DNA of 64,000 nucleotides from Ahaetulla prasina (lineage: Eukaryota; Chordata; Lepidosauria; Squamata; Colubridae): positions 21,343,821-21,407,820 of the forward strand of contig NC_080548.1 of the NCBI RefSeq assembly GCF_028640845.1. The letters are read 5' to 3'. Below, piece by piece: positions 32,255 to 43,299 of the stretch (within the stretch, counting starts at the first letter, position 1; each line of letters opens with the position of its first letter). A program made the position numbers and the translations under genes. The notes beneath the pieces are model-generated. The model was not told where the DNA came from and made no database searches. It saw only the letters and a list, made by a program, of their open reading frames with translations.

Positions 32255-32310
32255 CCATGACTAAGACAGGAATGATAAATTGCATTCAAATGGTTTGAGA
32301 TAGGTAGATT

Positions 32311-32635
32311 CAGTGGTGGAATTCAGCCTGTTCGGGCCGGTTCGGACGAGCCGGTAGTTAAATTGCTGCCTGGCCCTGGCTCTCCCTGCCCCTTCCAGAA
32401 GTCCCCTCCCAAGCCCCATTTTGGCTCCCAGTTAAATCCAGGGAGGCCTATGAGGCCTAAAATGAGGCACGGGGGGGGGGCGTGGGGCCCCCGTGGCCCA
32501 TTTTTGCTCCCAGGGGGGTGCAGGAGGCAAAATGCTGCCTGTCACACCCCTTGACCATGCCCACCAGGTCCACACCCACCCAGCCGGTCATTAGGGCAGA
32601 GAATTGGTTGTTAAATTATTTGAATTCCATCACTG
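32311..32635. mobile_element. Non-autonomous hAT element
   Basis: CAGTGGTGGAATTCAG ... TTGAATTCCATCACTG. Perfect 8-bp duplication ggtagatt (32303-32310, 32636-32643). Subterminal GGCCGGTTCGG and GAGCCGGTAG. Body GC-rich with GGGGGGGGG run. Confidence 0.93.
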
Positions 32636-32643
32636 GGTAGATT

Positions 32644-33106
32644 CATTTGATAAGATGCAGGGATGGATGAATGGATTTTGCAATAAAGAGATGTTCTAGA
32701 CTATTGAGTTTAGTCCTCCGTTTACGTTCCACTGAAACATATGGCAAGTCTGGGATCTGTAAAATATTTGAAAATGCTTATACATTTTTTTTTGACTAGA
32801 AGGATTGTAGCTATTGATTCTTAATAAGGATTCTTTCTTCTTCTTTTTTTCTTATCCTCAAACTCGCTGACTTGTCAAATGCACATCTGCTGACATGGGA
32901 CGTCAAGCCAAAAATAAAATGGAGGTAGAACAAGGAAATCGTTGAAGGCAGGACAAACACTGCTCTTGATTTAAGGTAAGTTTAATTAAAATTAACGTCG
33001 TTAATTGTATCTTTCATACGCATGTAGTTCATGATTTCCCTCTTCTGCAACATTAAAAATGGCACTCAGGTGATATCATTGAAAGGGTTCCACTGGTGTA
33101 AATAGA
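32644..33106. other. No recognised feature
   Basis: About 460 bp, nothing supported. Confidence 0.5.
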
Positions 33107-33114
33107 AACCTGGG

Positions 33115-33389
33115 CAGGGGTGGGATTCTACTGGTTCAGACCGGTTCGGGCAAACCGGTAACTCTGACAATCAGCTGGGAGCAAACCGGTTCGTTCCGAT
33201 GATCAGATGGGCCCGCCCACCTGTGCTATTTTCCTACCTTTATCTTCTCAGCTGATTCGCGAGGCAGAGTGGATTGCTGTGCGAATCAGCTGTGTTACTC
33301 CTCCAAAGAAACCCGGAAGTGAAGATTTCTTCAAACTGCGCACACATGGTCCCCGAACCGGTTGTTAAACCGGGAGGATCCCACCACTG
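33115..33389. mobile_element. Non-autonomous hAT element
   Basis: CAGGGGTGGGATTC ... GGATCCCACCACTG. Flanks aacctggg/gacctggg match 7 of 8. Contains several ACCGGTT motifs (near 33150, 33187, 33358). Confidence 0.9.
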
Positions 33390-33397
33390 GACCTGGG

Positions 33398-34287
33398 GTA
33401 ATGCACCTGCATTTCAACATATGGCTGAAAGGAACCTTAGAAGTCTTCTCACCCAAGGCAGGAATCCTTATATCATGAGAAAGTTTACAGTCCCATGAGC
33501 ATCCTGCCTGGGATTGCTCCCTGTAGATCATACTGGGATTTTCCTTTGAAGTTAATATCCCTAAGAGAGGATTGTTAATGAAAACACCTCCTTGTGCTCT
33601 TTGCATTGGAAACCATATTTGTTCTTAATTGGAAAAGCTTAAGCACAAGCTGATGGGGCCCACTACTTTGAAAATATCAAGCTGTGCATTTGCTTTAGAT
33701 ACTTAAATACAACTCAGGGTTCAGATCACAGCTTCTCCATGGCAGCTAAATAAGTAACACATTCATAGTTTGTAAACTGTTTCTCACAGCTTGTTTATTT
33801 AGGGTTATAACTCAAGTCAGCCTCCTTATGGAAGCGTGACTCATTGTTTAATGTGTCAGCTTATTAGCAATACTTGTTTTTGCCTTATATTTCTTTTGCT
33901 ACCAGTAATTGCTGAGCCCACTGTGAGCTTCGGTTTTTCCAACAGCAGTAATGCAAAAGGCAACCAGAGATATCAGACCTTGCTAGAGCGACATTGGGGG
34001 AAATTAGCACAGTTCACCGACTTGCAGAGAAGTTGTGTAAACTCTACAAAATGGAAAGGGCTTAATTGATCTTTAATACATGATAATCCAATTACTTACC
34101 ACACTGAATAGTACAGACTCAAAAAGTCTACCCTAGGTTTTATGCTAAAACTTGATTTAGATCGTGTGTTTTTTTTTAAAAAAAGTTGCTTCCGGCATAT
34201 ATGAAAGTTGTACTTCCAAGTTCACACTTTATTCTACGTTTTCCTAAACCAGAGTGGGTCTCCTCATAAATCTAATCTATATGTCTA
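33398..34287. other. Repeat-free stretch
   Basis: About 890 bp without recognisable mobile DNA. The only frames are short. A candidate place for conserved non-coding sequence; nothing in it proves function. Confidence 0.45.
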
Positions 34288-34995
34288 AGATTTGAAACTC
34301 AGCATTAAGAAAACTAAGATCGTGGCATCTGGCCGTCTCAATTCCTGGCAAATAGATGGGAAAGAAATGGAGGTAGTGACAGATTTTATTCTCCTGGGTT
34401 CCAAGATCATCGCAGGTAGGGACTGCAGCCAAGAAATTAAAAGAGGCTTGCTCCTGGGGAGAAAAGCTACAGCAAATCTAGACATCATACTAAAAAGCAG
34501 AGACATCACCCTGCCAACAAAAGTGCATATAGTCAAGGCTATGGTTTTCCCAGTTGCAATGTATGGCTGTGAAAGTTGGACCATAAGAAAGGCTGAGCGC
34601 CAAAGAATTGAGGCCTTTGAACTCTGGTGCTGGAGAAGACTCCTGCGAGTCCCTTGGATTGCAAGGCGATCAAACCGGTCAGTCCTAGAGGAGATCAACC
34701 CTGACTGCACTTTAGAAGGCCAGATCCTGAAGAGGAAACTCAAATACTTTGGCCAGATAATGAGAAGGAAGGACTCACTGGAGAAGAGCCTAATGCTGGG
34801 AAAGATTGAGGGCAAAAGAAGAACGGGACGACAGAGAATGAGGTGGCTGGATGAAGTCACTGAAGCAGTTGACGTGAGCTTAAATGGACTCCAGAGGATG
34901 GTAGAGGACAGGAAGGCCTGGAGGAACGTTGTTCATGAGGTTGCAATGGGTCGGATACGACTTCGCAACTAACAACAACAACCGCAACAACAACA
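34288..34995 (+). pseudogene. Bov-B (RTE) LINE 3' fragment with open RT C-terminus
   Basis: An open frame of about 226 codons covers the end of the Bov-B reverse transcriptase and the C-terminal domain: LSIKKTKIVASGRLNSWQID (after the YADD box, which is missing), DFILLGSKI (LG motif), MVFPVAMYGCESWTIRKAER (the YGCESW-type motif of RTE elements), FELWCWRRLLRVPWI, and RRKDSLEKSLMLGKIEGKRR, ending RIRLRN and the CAACTAACAACAAC tail. The upstream RT palm and endonuclease are absent. Open over its whole length, so probably a younger copy than 8965-9785. Confidence 0.93.
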
Positions 34996-36424
34996 TGTCT
35001 AAGATAATTAAAATTATTCTATTTGTGGCGAGACACAAAAACGTTCCATTCTCTGGCTATGGATGAGGCTTTTCTTCACTTGTGTGATCTTTCCTTCTTT
35101 ATCCCTCTCAAAAATTGGATATACTTCCTTTCTGACAATAAAAAGGTACGTCAAGAATAAAAGCTAGCATATATCAGGGGAAAGTAACATACCCACAAAA
35201 AGGCACCAATTTTCAGAAGACAAATCCAAATGAATTAGAAGCAATGTGCACAATAATACTAAAGGAGGCAGAGCAAATGTAAAAGTTGATGAACCAGGAA
35301 ACTACAGGAAACCAAGACTGACAGATGCATCAATGTCATTCTATATTTTCTATTCTATATTTACAGATACAGTAAAAAAAACCAAGATTGCCTTATGGAC
35401 AGAATTGCAAGCTCTTCAACGGATATAACCACACTCTTCATTATTATGAACTGTGCCGTTATTCTGTGTTTATTTAAAGCAGCTTTTTTCCAGCTAAGGG
35501 AAGATTCTAGAAAAAAAACTGCCATTTTTTTTTATCCTAGCTTACAATATTTCTCAAATGATACATTAAAAGCATTGTGAGTACTGTAATATACTGTAAT
35601 TAATTAAATAATTAAACAGGGGTCGTGAGGCTAAGCTGAAGAAACGAGCCACAATTTTAGGCAACAGAAAGACTGAAAAAATATGAATGTGAGAAATGAA
35701 AAGATGACTATAAGATCACACAACGAAGACATATTTGCACATAGCAACATTAACACGGGTTTGTGCAATAGGAATGATCAGTACCACAGAACAGAAGACT
35801 ATTCATACACACAGCAGGACATTTTGTGCTGCAGGACATCCGCAGGGCTAATTTCTCTGCCAGTTTATTTCTGAACTTGCCCTGGAAAACTGAGGAGAAA
35901 TATAATGTCCAAATTTGCCTCCCTTCAGCCATGCAGAGTTGCATTGCCCCGTGCCGAGGAACCGTTTGGAAACAAAGGAGATTAAAAACAAATAAATACA
36001 AGTCATAAAGTGCATTTGACAGTGTCCTTTTAAATTATCCTTTTTTCTCACCCACCCACCCCGCATACAATACAATAAATTGCACGCACCAGCCATAAAA
36101 AGCACCTGAAAAGCTCTTGGAAAGATTTATGGGCATCTAATTCCTACTCTCAATAAAACGAACACGCAGCTTGCAAGATAATTTCTCATCAGCAATATTT
36201 CATATCCCTGAACTCCCTTCAGTCATACTGTCCCAAGCAATACAGCACTGCCAGCCCATCTGAGTCACGCCTACTTGGGAAGGACAAACCCAACTCATTT
36301 ATGACACTACCCAATATCCCAGCCCCATTCCATCAGCTTTACTGATCCAATGCGATCCGTGTCATCAAAATCCCTATGGAATATCCTCGACAACTTCCAA
36401 GGAGGAAGGGGAAAAAAAAGAATC
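34996..36424. other. Repeat-poor stretch
   Basis: About 1.4 kb without clear mobile DNA or a supported gene. Overlapping frames at 35750-36105 on both strands have no recognisable domain. Confidence 0.45.
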
Positions 36425-36529
36425 TCAGGTTGTCCCAAAGGTGCTTTTTCAGGAGGTAACTGGACCTTCTTGTTTTTTCTTTTGAAGACATTTCGCTTCT
36501 CATCCAAGAAAAAGCACCTTTGGGACAAC

Positions 36530-37822
36530 CAGAGGAGTGGAATTCAAAAATTTTAGCAACTGGTTCTCTGCCCAGTTGCTGGGTGGGCATGGCCATGGTA
36601 GGTGCGGCCTACTCAGCCTCCTGCAGCACGGCCGGGGGGGCATTTTTGCCCTCCCCAGGCTCTGGAGGCTTTCCTCAAGCCTCCAAGAGGGTGAAAACAG
36701 TTGCGCCCCTTCCTCAACCGGGATGCCTTATGCACGGTCACTCATGCTCTGGTTACCTCTCGTTTGGACTACTGTAATGCTCTCTACATGGGGCTCCCCT
36801 TGAAGGGTACCCGGAGGCTCCAGTTGGTTCAGAACGCAGCTGCGCGGGTGATAGTGGGAGCTACGCATTGCTCCCATGTAACACCTCTCCTGCGCAGTCT
36901 GCACTGGCTACCTGTGGTCTTTCGGGTGCACTTCAAGGTGTTGGTGACCACCTTTAAAGCGCTCCATGGCTTAGGGCCAGGGTACTTACGGGACCGCCTG
37001 CTGTTACCGAATACCTCCCACCGACCTGTACGCTCGCACAGAGAGGGACTCCTTAGGGTGCCGTCCGCCAAGCAATGTCGGCTGGCGGCCCCCAGGGGGA
37101 GGGCCTTCTCTGTGGGGGCTCCCACCCTTTGGAACGAACTTCCCCCTGGACTTCGACAATTGCCGGACCTTCGGACTTTCCGCCGAGAGTTGAAGACCTA
37201 TTTGTTTGTTCGCGCAGGACTGGCATAGGATTTTAATAGGATTTTAATTAGTTTTAACGTTTTAATATTTTATAAATTGGGGTTTTATTTTTAATTGTTT
37301 TAATTCGGCCATTTGTATAATAAGTTTTTTAATCATGTTTTTATGTGTATTTTGCTGTTGTTTTTTATTATGGCTGTAAACCGCCCTGAGTCCTTCGGGA
37401 GAAGGGCGGTATAAAAATTTAATAAATAAAATAAAAATAAATAAAATAAAATAAAACGGGCCCATTTCCAGACTTCCGGTAGGTCCATTTTTCACCCTCC
37501 CCAGGCTCCAGAGGCTTTCCTTGAGTCTCTGGGAGGGCAAAAATGGCCTCCCCCGGGCTCCAGAGGCCCTCCAGAGGCCAGAAACAGGCCTGTTTCCAGA
37601 CTTCCGGAACTTCCGAGACGCCCATTTTTCGCCTTCCTAGAGCCTCCACACGGGCCCTGCACTTACCTGGCATCCAAAGCAGGCCGCGTGGAGACTCCAT
37701 GGAGGGGAGGGGAGGGGAGGGGTGGGGTGGGGTGGGCCAGCCAGTCCTTGCAACTACCAGTTCGGTGAACCAGATGTAAAATTAGCATCCGGTTCTCTCG
37801 AACCGGCTGAATCCCACCCCTG
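36530..37822. mobile_element. Non-autonomous hAT element carrying an L2 3' end
   Basis: CAGAGGAGTGGAATTC ... GCTGAATCCCACCCCTG. ggacaacc/ggacaact around it match 7 of 8, though the ends could be shifted by one base. Body with CCTCCCCAGGCTC(T/C)GGAGGC repeats. About 750 bp of it is a nested LINE. Confidence 0.72.
36700..37455 (+). pseudogene. L2-type LINE 3' end with open C-terminus
   Basis: A 175-codon frame (36701-37228) gives an undamaged C-terminal region: FLNRDALCTVTHALVTSRLD, LQLVQNAAARVIVGATHCSH, LHWLPVVFRVHFKVLVTTFK, APTLWNELPPGLRQLPDLRT. Then a stop, the 3' UTR, the ACCGCCCTGAGTC/GGGCGGT hairpin and an (AATAAA)n tail. The RT palm and endonuclease are missing. The intact frame marks it as one of the younger copies. 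Confidence 0.92.
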
Positions 37823-37900
37823 GACAACTGTTACCTGGATGACTGAGAATCTGTAGAGAATCTCAGGTTGTGTTCAGTTGATTCACAAAGATCATCAAGT

Positions 37901-38714
37901 GCCAATTCAAAGAAACCAGAGCTCTCTTGAACCAGCTTCATGATCTGACAGCAAGAATAAAATACCCGGGGTGGTGGGGAAATTGGATCATCGTATCCTT
38001 AATGTTTGCTACAAAGCCAACTCAGAAAGAGTCACCTTGCAGCAAGATGAGCAGCAAAAAAATTTAATTGCTGGGCAAGTGGGCACTTTTTGGATACCCC
38101 AAATTCATTTGTATTTGGTCAGGCACAAAGAATCAGGATCATACATTAAGTTCCAGTTAAAAAGATTTATTGAACAAACCGATACATAAGAATCTGGACA
38201 ACTAATGATCAGCACTATATTGGTGCTAGATAAGAGTCATTGGAATTGAAGGGTGGGCTAGACTTTGGAGCATTTATGGATATGGAACGATTCTAGGCTG
38301 AGTCTTCTCTTGACTCTGCCCTCAGGCTCTGCTTCTTTTTCCCCTACAGATGTAGCATTAAGTTAGTTCTGTGCAGCCAACTAATATGATACTTTCCAAA
38401 AATCAAATACGTTAAGTCTGATACATTTTATTTATGGTGGAATCCAGAAACTGCCAGTTCTATAGCTCTGGATCGGGTTCTATTTACTTTATCTGTATTT
38501 TACTTTGTCTTCAAAAACATTGTAGAGAACCTCTTCTTTCTCCACAAAGCCAAGGATAAGATGAGAGAATATGATTACAACAGTCCAAAGTTACATCGTA
38601 ATTCCCATAGTTGAGTGGGAGAAGCTACTCTTGTGTTGAAAAATGCCAGTTTAATTTGCACCTATTATACGCCCAGTCAGTGTCCTTGTTCAGATCAGAT
38701 CAACTATACAGCCA
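37901..38714. other. No recognised feature
   Basis: About 810 bp, nothing supported. Confidence 0.5.
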
Positions 38715-38860
38715 GTAAGTATATATACTGGCTGCAAGTTCGAATCCGAGTAAGTGTATGGCTGGCTGATGAGAGCTAAAAAAACCATAAAATACAAAAT
38801 GGCAAAATGAGATTAAAAGCAGGCAAAAGCAGGAGAGAGAAATGAACAAGCAAACATTTA
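38715..38860 (+). mobile_element. tRNA-derived SINE fragment
   Basis: CTGGCTGCAAGTTCGAATCC (B-box) then GGCTGGCTGATGAGAGCTAA. The same order, reversed, is at 54385-54490 (GGTTCGAATCCC, TGACTAGCTGATGAGAACTA), so these are two copies of one family. Confidence 0.6.
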
Positions 38861-39258
38861 TTTTGTTTGTAGCTGTCTGTGCCTTCAAGACAGTCTTTAT
38901 GTCTGGTGACTACATGGGCAAATCCAAGCAGTTTACCTTATCTATATCTAGATACCAAAATGACAAAATATACAGAACTTTCCAGAAAAAAATATGGAGG
39001 ATAATTAGCACGGAGACCCTCAAAGGGAGGACCCTTTAGTTTTTCTAGATTTAACCCTTTTATGTGTATAGCAGAAGCATTATGGAAAATGGAAGGTCAT
39101 GTGCTCCATTCTCTATTCTGCATTTAAAAAATGGCAGACAGGTATGATGCATCCAACACCTTGATCTTAGCCAAAATATTGCAAAGTAAGGGTTGAGTTG
39201 GAATTTGAGCCCAGGGTTCTCCCTAACACGCCAAAGCTCATTCCTTTAGTATTTAGAG
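38861..39258. other. No recognised feature
   Basis: About 400 bp, nothing supported. Confidence 0.5.
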
Positions 39259-39357
39259 CAGGGGTCTCCAACTGTGGCAACTTTAAGCCTGGAGGACTTC
39301 AACTCCCAGAATTCCCCAGCCAGCTTTGCTTAAAGGTGCCAAGGTTGGAGACCCCTG
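39259..39357. mobile_element. Fold-back hAT MITE
   Basis: CAGGGGTCTCCAACTGTGG ... CCAAGGTTGGAGACCCCTG, 99 bp. Perfect 8-bp duplication atttagag (39251-39258, 39358-39365). Confidence 0.94.
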
Positions 39358-39365
39358 ATTTAGAG

Positions 39366-40065
39366 GAAATGTTGAAGACTGATCTGATGGGGGGGTGGAA
39401 TTCTTTTTTAATTGTCACAGGGATCAGCCAATCCCCAGGCTACACAGGTTAGGCTGAGGGAAGTGGCTGTACGATTGTCACGTAGCCCAACACAGCACTC
39501 AAACGGCATTGGATTCAAAAGGACCGTTCGACTTTGAACTCAATACGTGGATGTTTTAATGATGGACTCCAGAATGAGAAATGCTGGGCTCCAACAGGTG
39601 ATGGAGGAACATACATCAAAGACGATGGCTTAATGTGACATGGCTCAGTCACAGAATGTGGTCCAGAAAAGGATGTCTGTCCTACGCAATCTGTTCTTTC
39701 TGCGGAAGAGAAAAGAAGGAGAGAAGAGACTGACAGAGGGTGTGTGTGTGAAAAAATATCTCAGTCACTGCAATAATTCCAAATACTCTCTTTTTTTTCC
39801 CCAAATGGGCAGTTGATTAAAATTAGAGCTGCAGTCCACACTTTTAATCTACATTTAACGAACACGTTGATTAATCCTACTATTTCAGTGATAGCTGCAT
39901 TCAGCCTTAATTAACATGAAAGGAGGAATGGTGTCTGGATACATTTTCCAGAGATTACATTAATTCAAGCATGCAAATTTCATGGTGCTTGATCTCCCTG
40001 GGCAGCAAAAAATTTTCCCCAGGCACTTTTTAAGACTTGCACCTAAATCTACGTGCCACTTTTTG
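39366..40065. other. Repeat-free stretch with AT-rich homeobox-type motifs
   Basis: 39830-40000 carries TTTAATCTACATTTAACG, GTTGATTAATCC and CCTTAATTAACATG, the kind of text seen in vertebrate conserved non-coding elements. Inference from style only. Confidence 0.35.
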
Positions 40066-40073
40066 GAGGGAGG

Positions 40074-40114
<41 letters not shown>
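40066..40114. repeat. (AGGG)n/(GA)n microsatellite
   Basis: AGGG units followed by about 18 GA repeats. Confidence 0.95.
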
Positions 40115-40116
<2 letters not shown>

Positions 40117-40548
40117 CTTTCGCCAGTAAAGCTCACATTTACTTCATGTCACAATCATACATATTTTTTGCGACGTCTTGAAACAATGCAGCTCTTGCTC
40201 TCCATTACTGTTACTTCGTGAACTATGGAAAATGATCCTGACTTTTGGAGCTATTTATTCTGCCTTGCCTGCAGCAGCAGAGAATTGCAGACGCTATTCA
40301 AACATTTCCTTTTCTAAACAGTCGCTGGGATGTCCATCTGGCCTTGCAGCCGTTGGCTGCGCTTTCCCCACACCAGCACATTTATCTGCTTTGACACTAT
40401 ATCTATCCGTTTCTGATCAATAACCAATTTTAGTATGACCCTTTAATAAGATTTCCTCCCCGTCCAATCCAGACGTTCTAGCTGTGGTACCAAATACAAA
40501 GCAGAGACTGCCAATTTTTAGTGTGGCCAGAGGCTACTGCATACAGCA
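40115..40548. other. No recognised feature
   Basis: About 430 bp, nothing supported. Confidence 0.5.
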
Positions 40549-40556
40549 GTGGTGGG

Positions 40557-41308
40557 TTTCAAATTTTTTTATTACCGGTTCTGTGGGCGTGGCATGGCTT
40601 GGTGGGCGTGGCTTGGTGGGCGTGGCAGGGGAAGGATACTATAAAATCTCCATTCCCACCCCACTCCAGGGGAAGGATACTGTAAAATCCCCATTTCCTT
40701 CCAATCAGCTGGGACTTGGGAGGCAGAGAATTAGCGCTCCATGGCTTAGGACCCGGGTACTTACGAGACCGCCTGCTGCTACCTTATGCCTCCCACCGAC
40801 CCGTACGTTCTCACAGAGAGGGCCTTCTCAGGGTGCCGTCCGCCAAACAATGTCGGCTGGCGGCCCCCAGGAGTAGGGCCTTCTCTGTGGGAGCACCAAC
40901 ACTCTGGAACGAACTCCCCCCTGGCTTATGTCAAGTGCCTGATCTTCGGACCTTTCGTCGTGAGCTTAAAACATATTTATTCATTCAAGCAGGACTGGCA
41001 TAAATAGTTGCTTTTAAATTGGGGTTTTAATAATATTTTAAATTTTTAAATGTTTTAATTATCGGCCGCATAGTAATAGTTCATTTTAAATTCTTTTAAT
41101 TGTACATATTCTGTGTTTTATTTTGGCTGTACACCGCCCTGAGTCCTTCGGGAGAAGGGCGGTATAGAAATTTAATAATAATAATAATAATAATAATAAT
41201 AGATGAGGCCGGGCCACTCAGAATTTTTACTACCGGTTCTCCGAATTAATCAAAATTTCCGCTACTGGTTCTCCAGAACTAGTCAGAACCTGCTGAAACC
41301 CACCTCTG
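40557..41308 (+). mobile_element. hAT MITE, family A, interrupted by an L2 3' end
   Basis: CAGTGGTGGGTTTCAAA ... TGAAACCCACCTCTG. Flanks gcatacag/gcgtacag match 7 of 8. The duplicated target includes the TACAG terminus of the Tigger-like MITE at 41314, so family A inserted into its very end. Confidence 0.9.
40735..41195 (+). pseudogene. L2-type LINE 3' end inside a MITE
   Basis: Open frame tail (LLPYASHRPVRSHREGLLRV, LWNELPPGLCQVPDLRTFRR) to a stop near 41001, 3' UTR hairpin ACCGCCCTGAGTCC/GGGCGGT, then an (AAT)n tail. The MITE text GGCAGAGAAT|AGATGAGG continues on the far side. Confidence 0.9.
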
Positions 41309-41313
41309 GCGTA

Positions 41314-41704
41314 CAGGTAGCCCTTGACTTACGACCACAATTGAGCCCACAAATTTCCATTGCTAAGTTGTCAAGTGAGTTTTGCCCCATTTTGCAACCT
41401 GCCTTGCCACAGTTGTTAAGTGAATCACTGCAGTTGTTAAGTGAGTCACACGGTTGTGAAGGGAATCGGGCTTGCCCATCGACTTTGCTCGTCAGAAGGT
41501 TGCAAAAGGCGATCTCGTGACCCTGGGGAGACTGCAATCATCATAAATACGGTAGTTGTCAAGCATCTGAATTTGGATCACATGACAGTGGCGGTGCTGC
41601 AAAAGTCGTTAAGCGTGACAAACGGTCATAAGTCCCCTTTTTTCAGCGCCGCTGCAACTTCAAACGGTCACCGGATGAATTGTCGTAAGTCGAGGACTAT
41701 TTTG
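41314..41704. mobile_element. Tigger/pogo-like MITE
   Basis: CAGGTAGCCCTTGACTTAC ... GTAAGTCGAGGACTATTTTG between TA dinucleotides (41312-41313, 41705-41706). 391 bp. Confidence 0.82.
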
Positions 41705-41722
41705 TATACGTATAGTCTATTC

Positions 41723-42431
41723 CAGGGGTCTCCAACTTTGGTCCCTTTAAGACTTGTGGACTTCAACTCCCAGAGTCCCTCAGCCAGCAAAGCTGGCTGA
41801 GGAACTCTAGGAGTTGAAGTCCACAAGTCTTAAAGGGACCAAGGTTGGAGACTGTCATGTCCCACTCCTCCGCTGACGGCCGGGTCAGGGAAATCCGAAT
41901 CAGGCGTGCCTCTGCAGCTCTGCCAAAGTCCTAGCAAAGTCCTCAGGGCAGGCAGGAGACCAGAAAGTGACTTCAGCAAGATATGTTTAGACTTTGCCTG
42001 ACTCAGAGAATGCCAGAAAGCAGATCCTTTATATAGGCCATGGGGTGTGGCTCCATGACTCAGCACTTATCCAGGCCTGCCCCTCCCTTCCTTCTGTTGC
42101 CTCCGCCTATCAATTCTTCTGACGCGAGGGTCACTCCAGTCTGCAGCTGTTGGCAATTGACCTCCCTCAGGCTCACATGCTGTGGAGGAGGGGAAGGGGT
42201 CTAGTTGCTCCGTTTGCCTGGGCATGGAGCCAGAGCTGGGGGCTGGAGATACTTGCTCTTCTTCAGCCTGTCTGGGCATGGAGCCAGGACTGGGGCCGGG
42301 AGATGCCCCCTCCTCAGCCTGTCTGGGCATGGAGCCAGGGCTGGGGCCAGGAGGACATTCTTCAGCGTTCGGAAGCAGATAAGCAGACCCCGGCTGCGGT
42401 GAGAGCGGGCAAGACACAACAGAGACCCCTG
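41723..42431. mobile_element. Fold-back hAT MITE hosting a solo LTR
   Basis: CAGGGGTCTCCAACTTTGG ... AAGGTTGGAGAC | LTR | GAGACCCCTG. Perfect 8-bp duplication gtctattc (41715-41722, 42432-42439). Without LTR and 5-bp duplication the element is about 135 bp, the same as the copy at 17127. Confidence 0.95.
41853..42421 (-). mobile_element. Solo LTR, retrovirus-like
   Basis: 569 bp. Minus strand begins TGTTGTGTCTTGCC and ends GGGACATGACA. Perfect 5-bp duplication gagac (41848-41852, 42422-42426). TATATAAA on the minus strand at 42035-42028. Homologue of 27708-28218 with more copies of the CTGGGCATGGAGCCAG-type repeat, which explains the length difference. Frames of 116-132 codons are LTR sequence. 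Confidence 0.93.
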
Positions 42432-42444
42432 GTCTATTCTATCT

Positions 42445-42905
42445 ATTGGCATCCTTCAGTCTCAAAAGAGTATGGTATCATGCTCTGGAAACAGCATCTA
42501 GTGTGGCTAAAAAGGCCAATTCAAGAGTGGCAATCTCTTCCACACTGAGGGCAGATACATTCTGTCCCCTGCCCAGCCCCCAGATTTCGCTGGTTCCGGG
42601 ACTGCCTCTTTGCCTCAGCCTGCCGAACAAATGCCTCTTCGAATTGGAGAAGGCCCTGCTGTGTCTTTAGCCTCCAACCTGAATGATCGGAGGTTAAATT
42701 TTCCCAGTTGTTAATGTCCATTCCCAGGGCCTTTAGGTCCTTCTTGCAGATATCCTTATATCGCAGCTGTGGTCTCCCTCTGAGGAGCTTTCCCTGCACT
42801 AATTCTCCCTACAGGAGATCTTTCGGAATCCGACCATCAGCCATTCTCACGACATGCCCAAGCCAGCGTAGACATCACTGTTTCAGTAGTGTATGCATGC
42901 TAGAA
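42445..42905 (-). pseudogene. Non-LTR retrotransposon C-terminus with zinc-finger-like end
   Basis: The minus strand encodes a LINE ORF2 tail: a GHVVRMADGRIPKDL-like stretch near 42840, then QGKLLRGRPQLRYKDICKKD, ALGMDINNWENLTSDHSGWR and CPQCGRDCHS with a following SRIGLFSH, a C2H2-like terminal finger. The RT domain is missing. This family is distinct from CR1, L2 and Bov-B here; exact clade not resolved. Confidence 0.78.
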
Positions 42906-43299
42906 ATTCCAGCACGTTCCAATACGTACAGTATAATTTTGAGAAAGGTGGCAGGAGAAACAATACTGAGTAAGGAAATTGTGCCAAAGGATTATGGATG
43001 GAAGCAGGAATCGGATATTTGCCTGGCATTAAGGAAGAACTGGGAATGTTCATTTCATGGTTTTTTTAAAAAAATATATTGTACTGTATGAAGCTGACTC
43101 CACAGATTGTAGTACTATATCAATATGTTTACTCAACCAGTTTAATCCATTATAAATGAACTATTGGCCACATTTCTACAATAAACTGGGCTTAGTGTTA
43201 ACCTTTAATATGGCTTGTCGTAGGGTGTGAAAGTAGACCAGCTGGACGGTTTATATGGTTCAATATTTTGCGCAAACCCAGAAAATTAATTAATTTGTA
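42906..43299. other. No recognised feature
   Basis: About 390 bp; nothing supported. Confidence 0.5.

Larger units (their letters stand above)
36425..37900 (-). mobile_element. Penelope-like fragment with inverted ends, split by a hAT element
   Basis: A 23-bp perfect inverted repeat (36428-36450 and 36508-36530; GGTTGTCCCAAAGGTGC start) encloses ... GAAGACATTTCGCTTCTCATC. The inner text matches the 46893-47190 fragment. Sequence resumes at 37823 after the hAT insertion with ... TCTCAGGTTGTG, matching its start. Confidence 0.55.
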
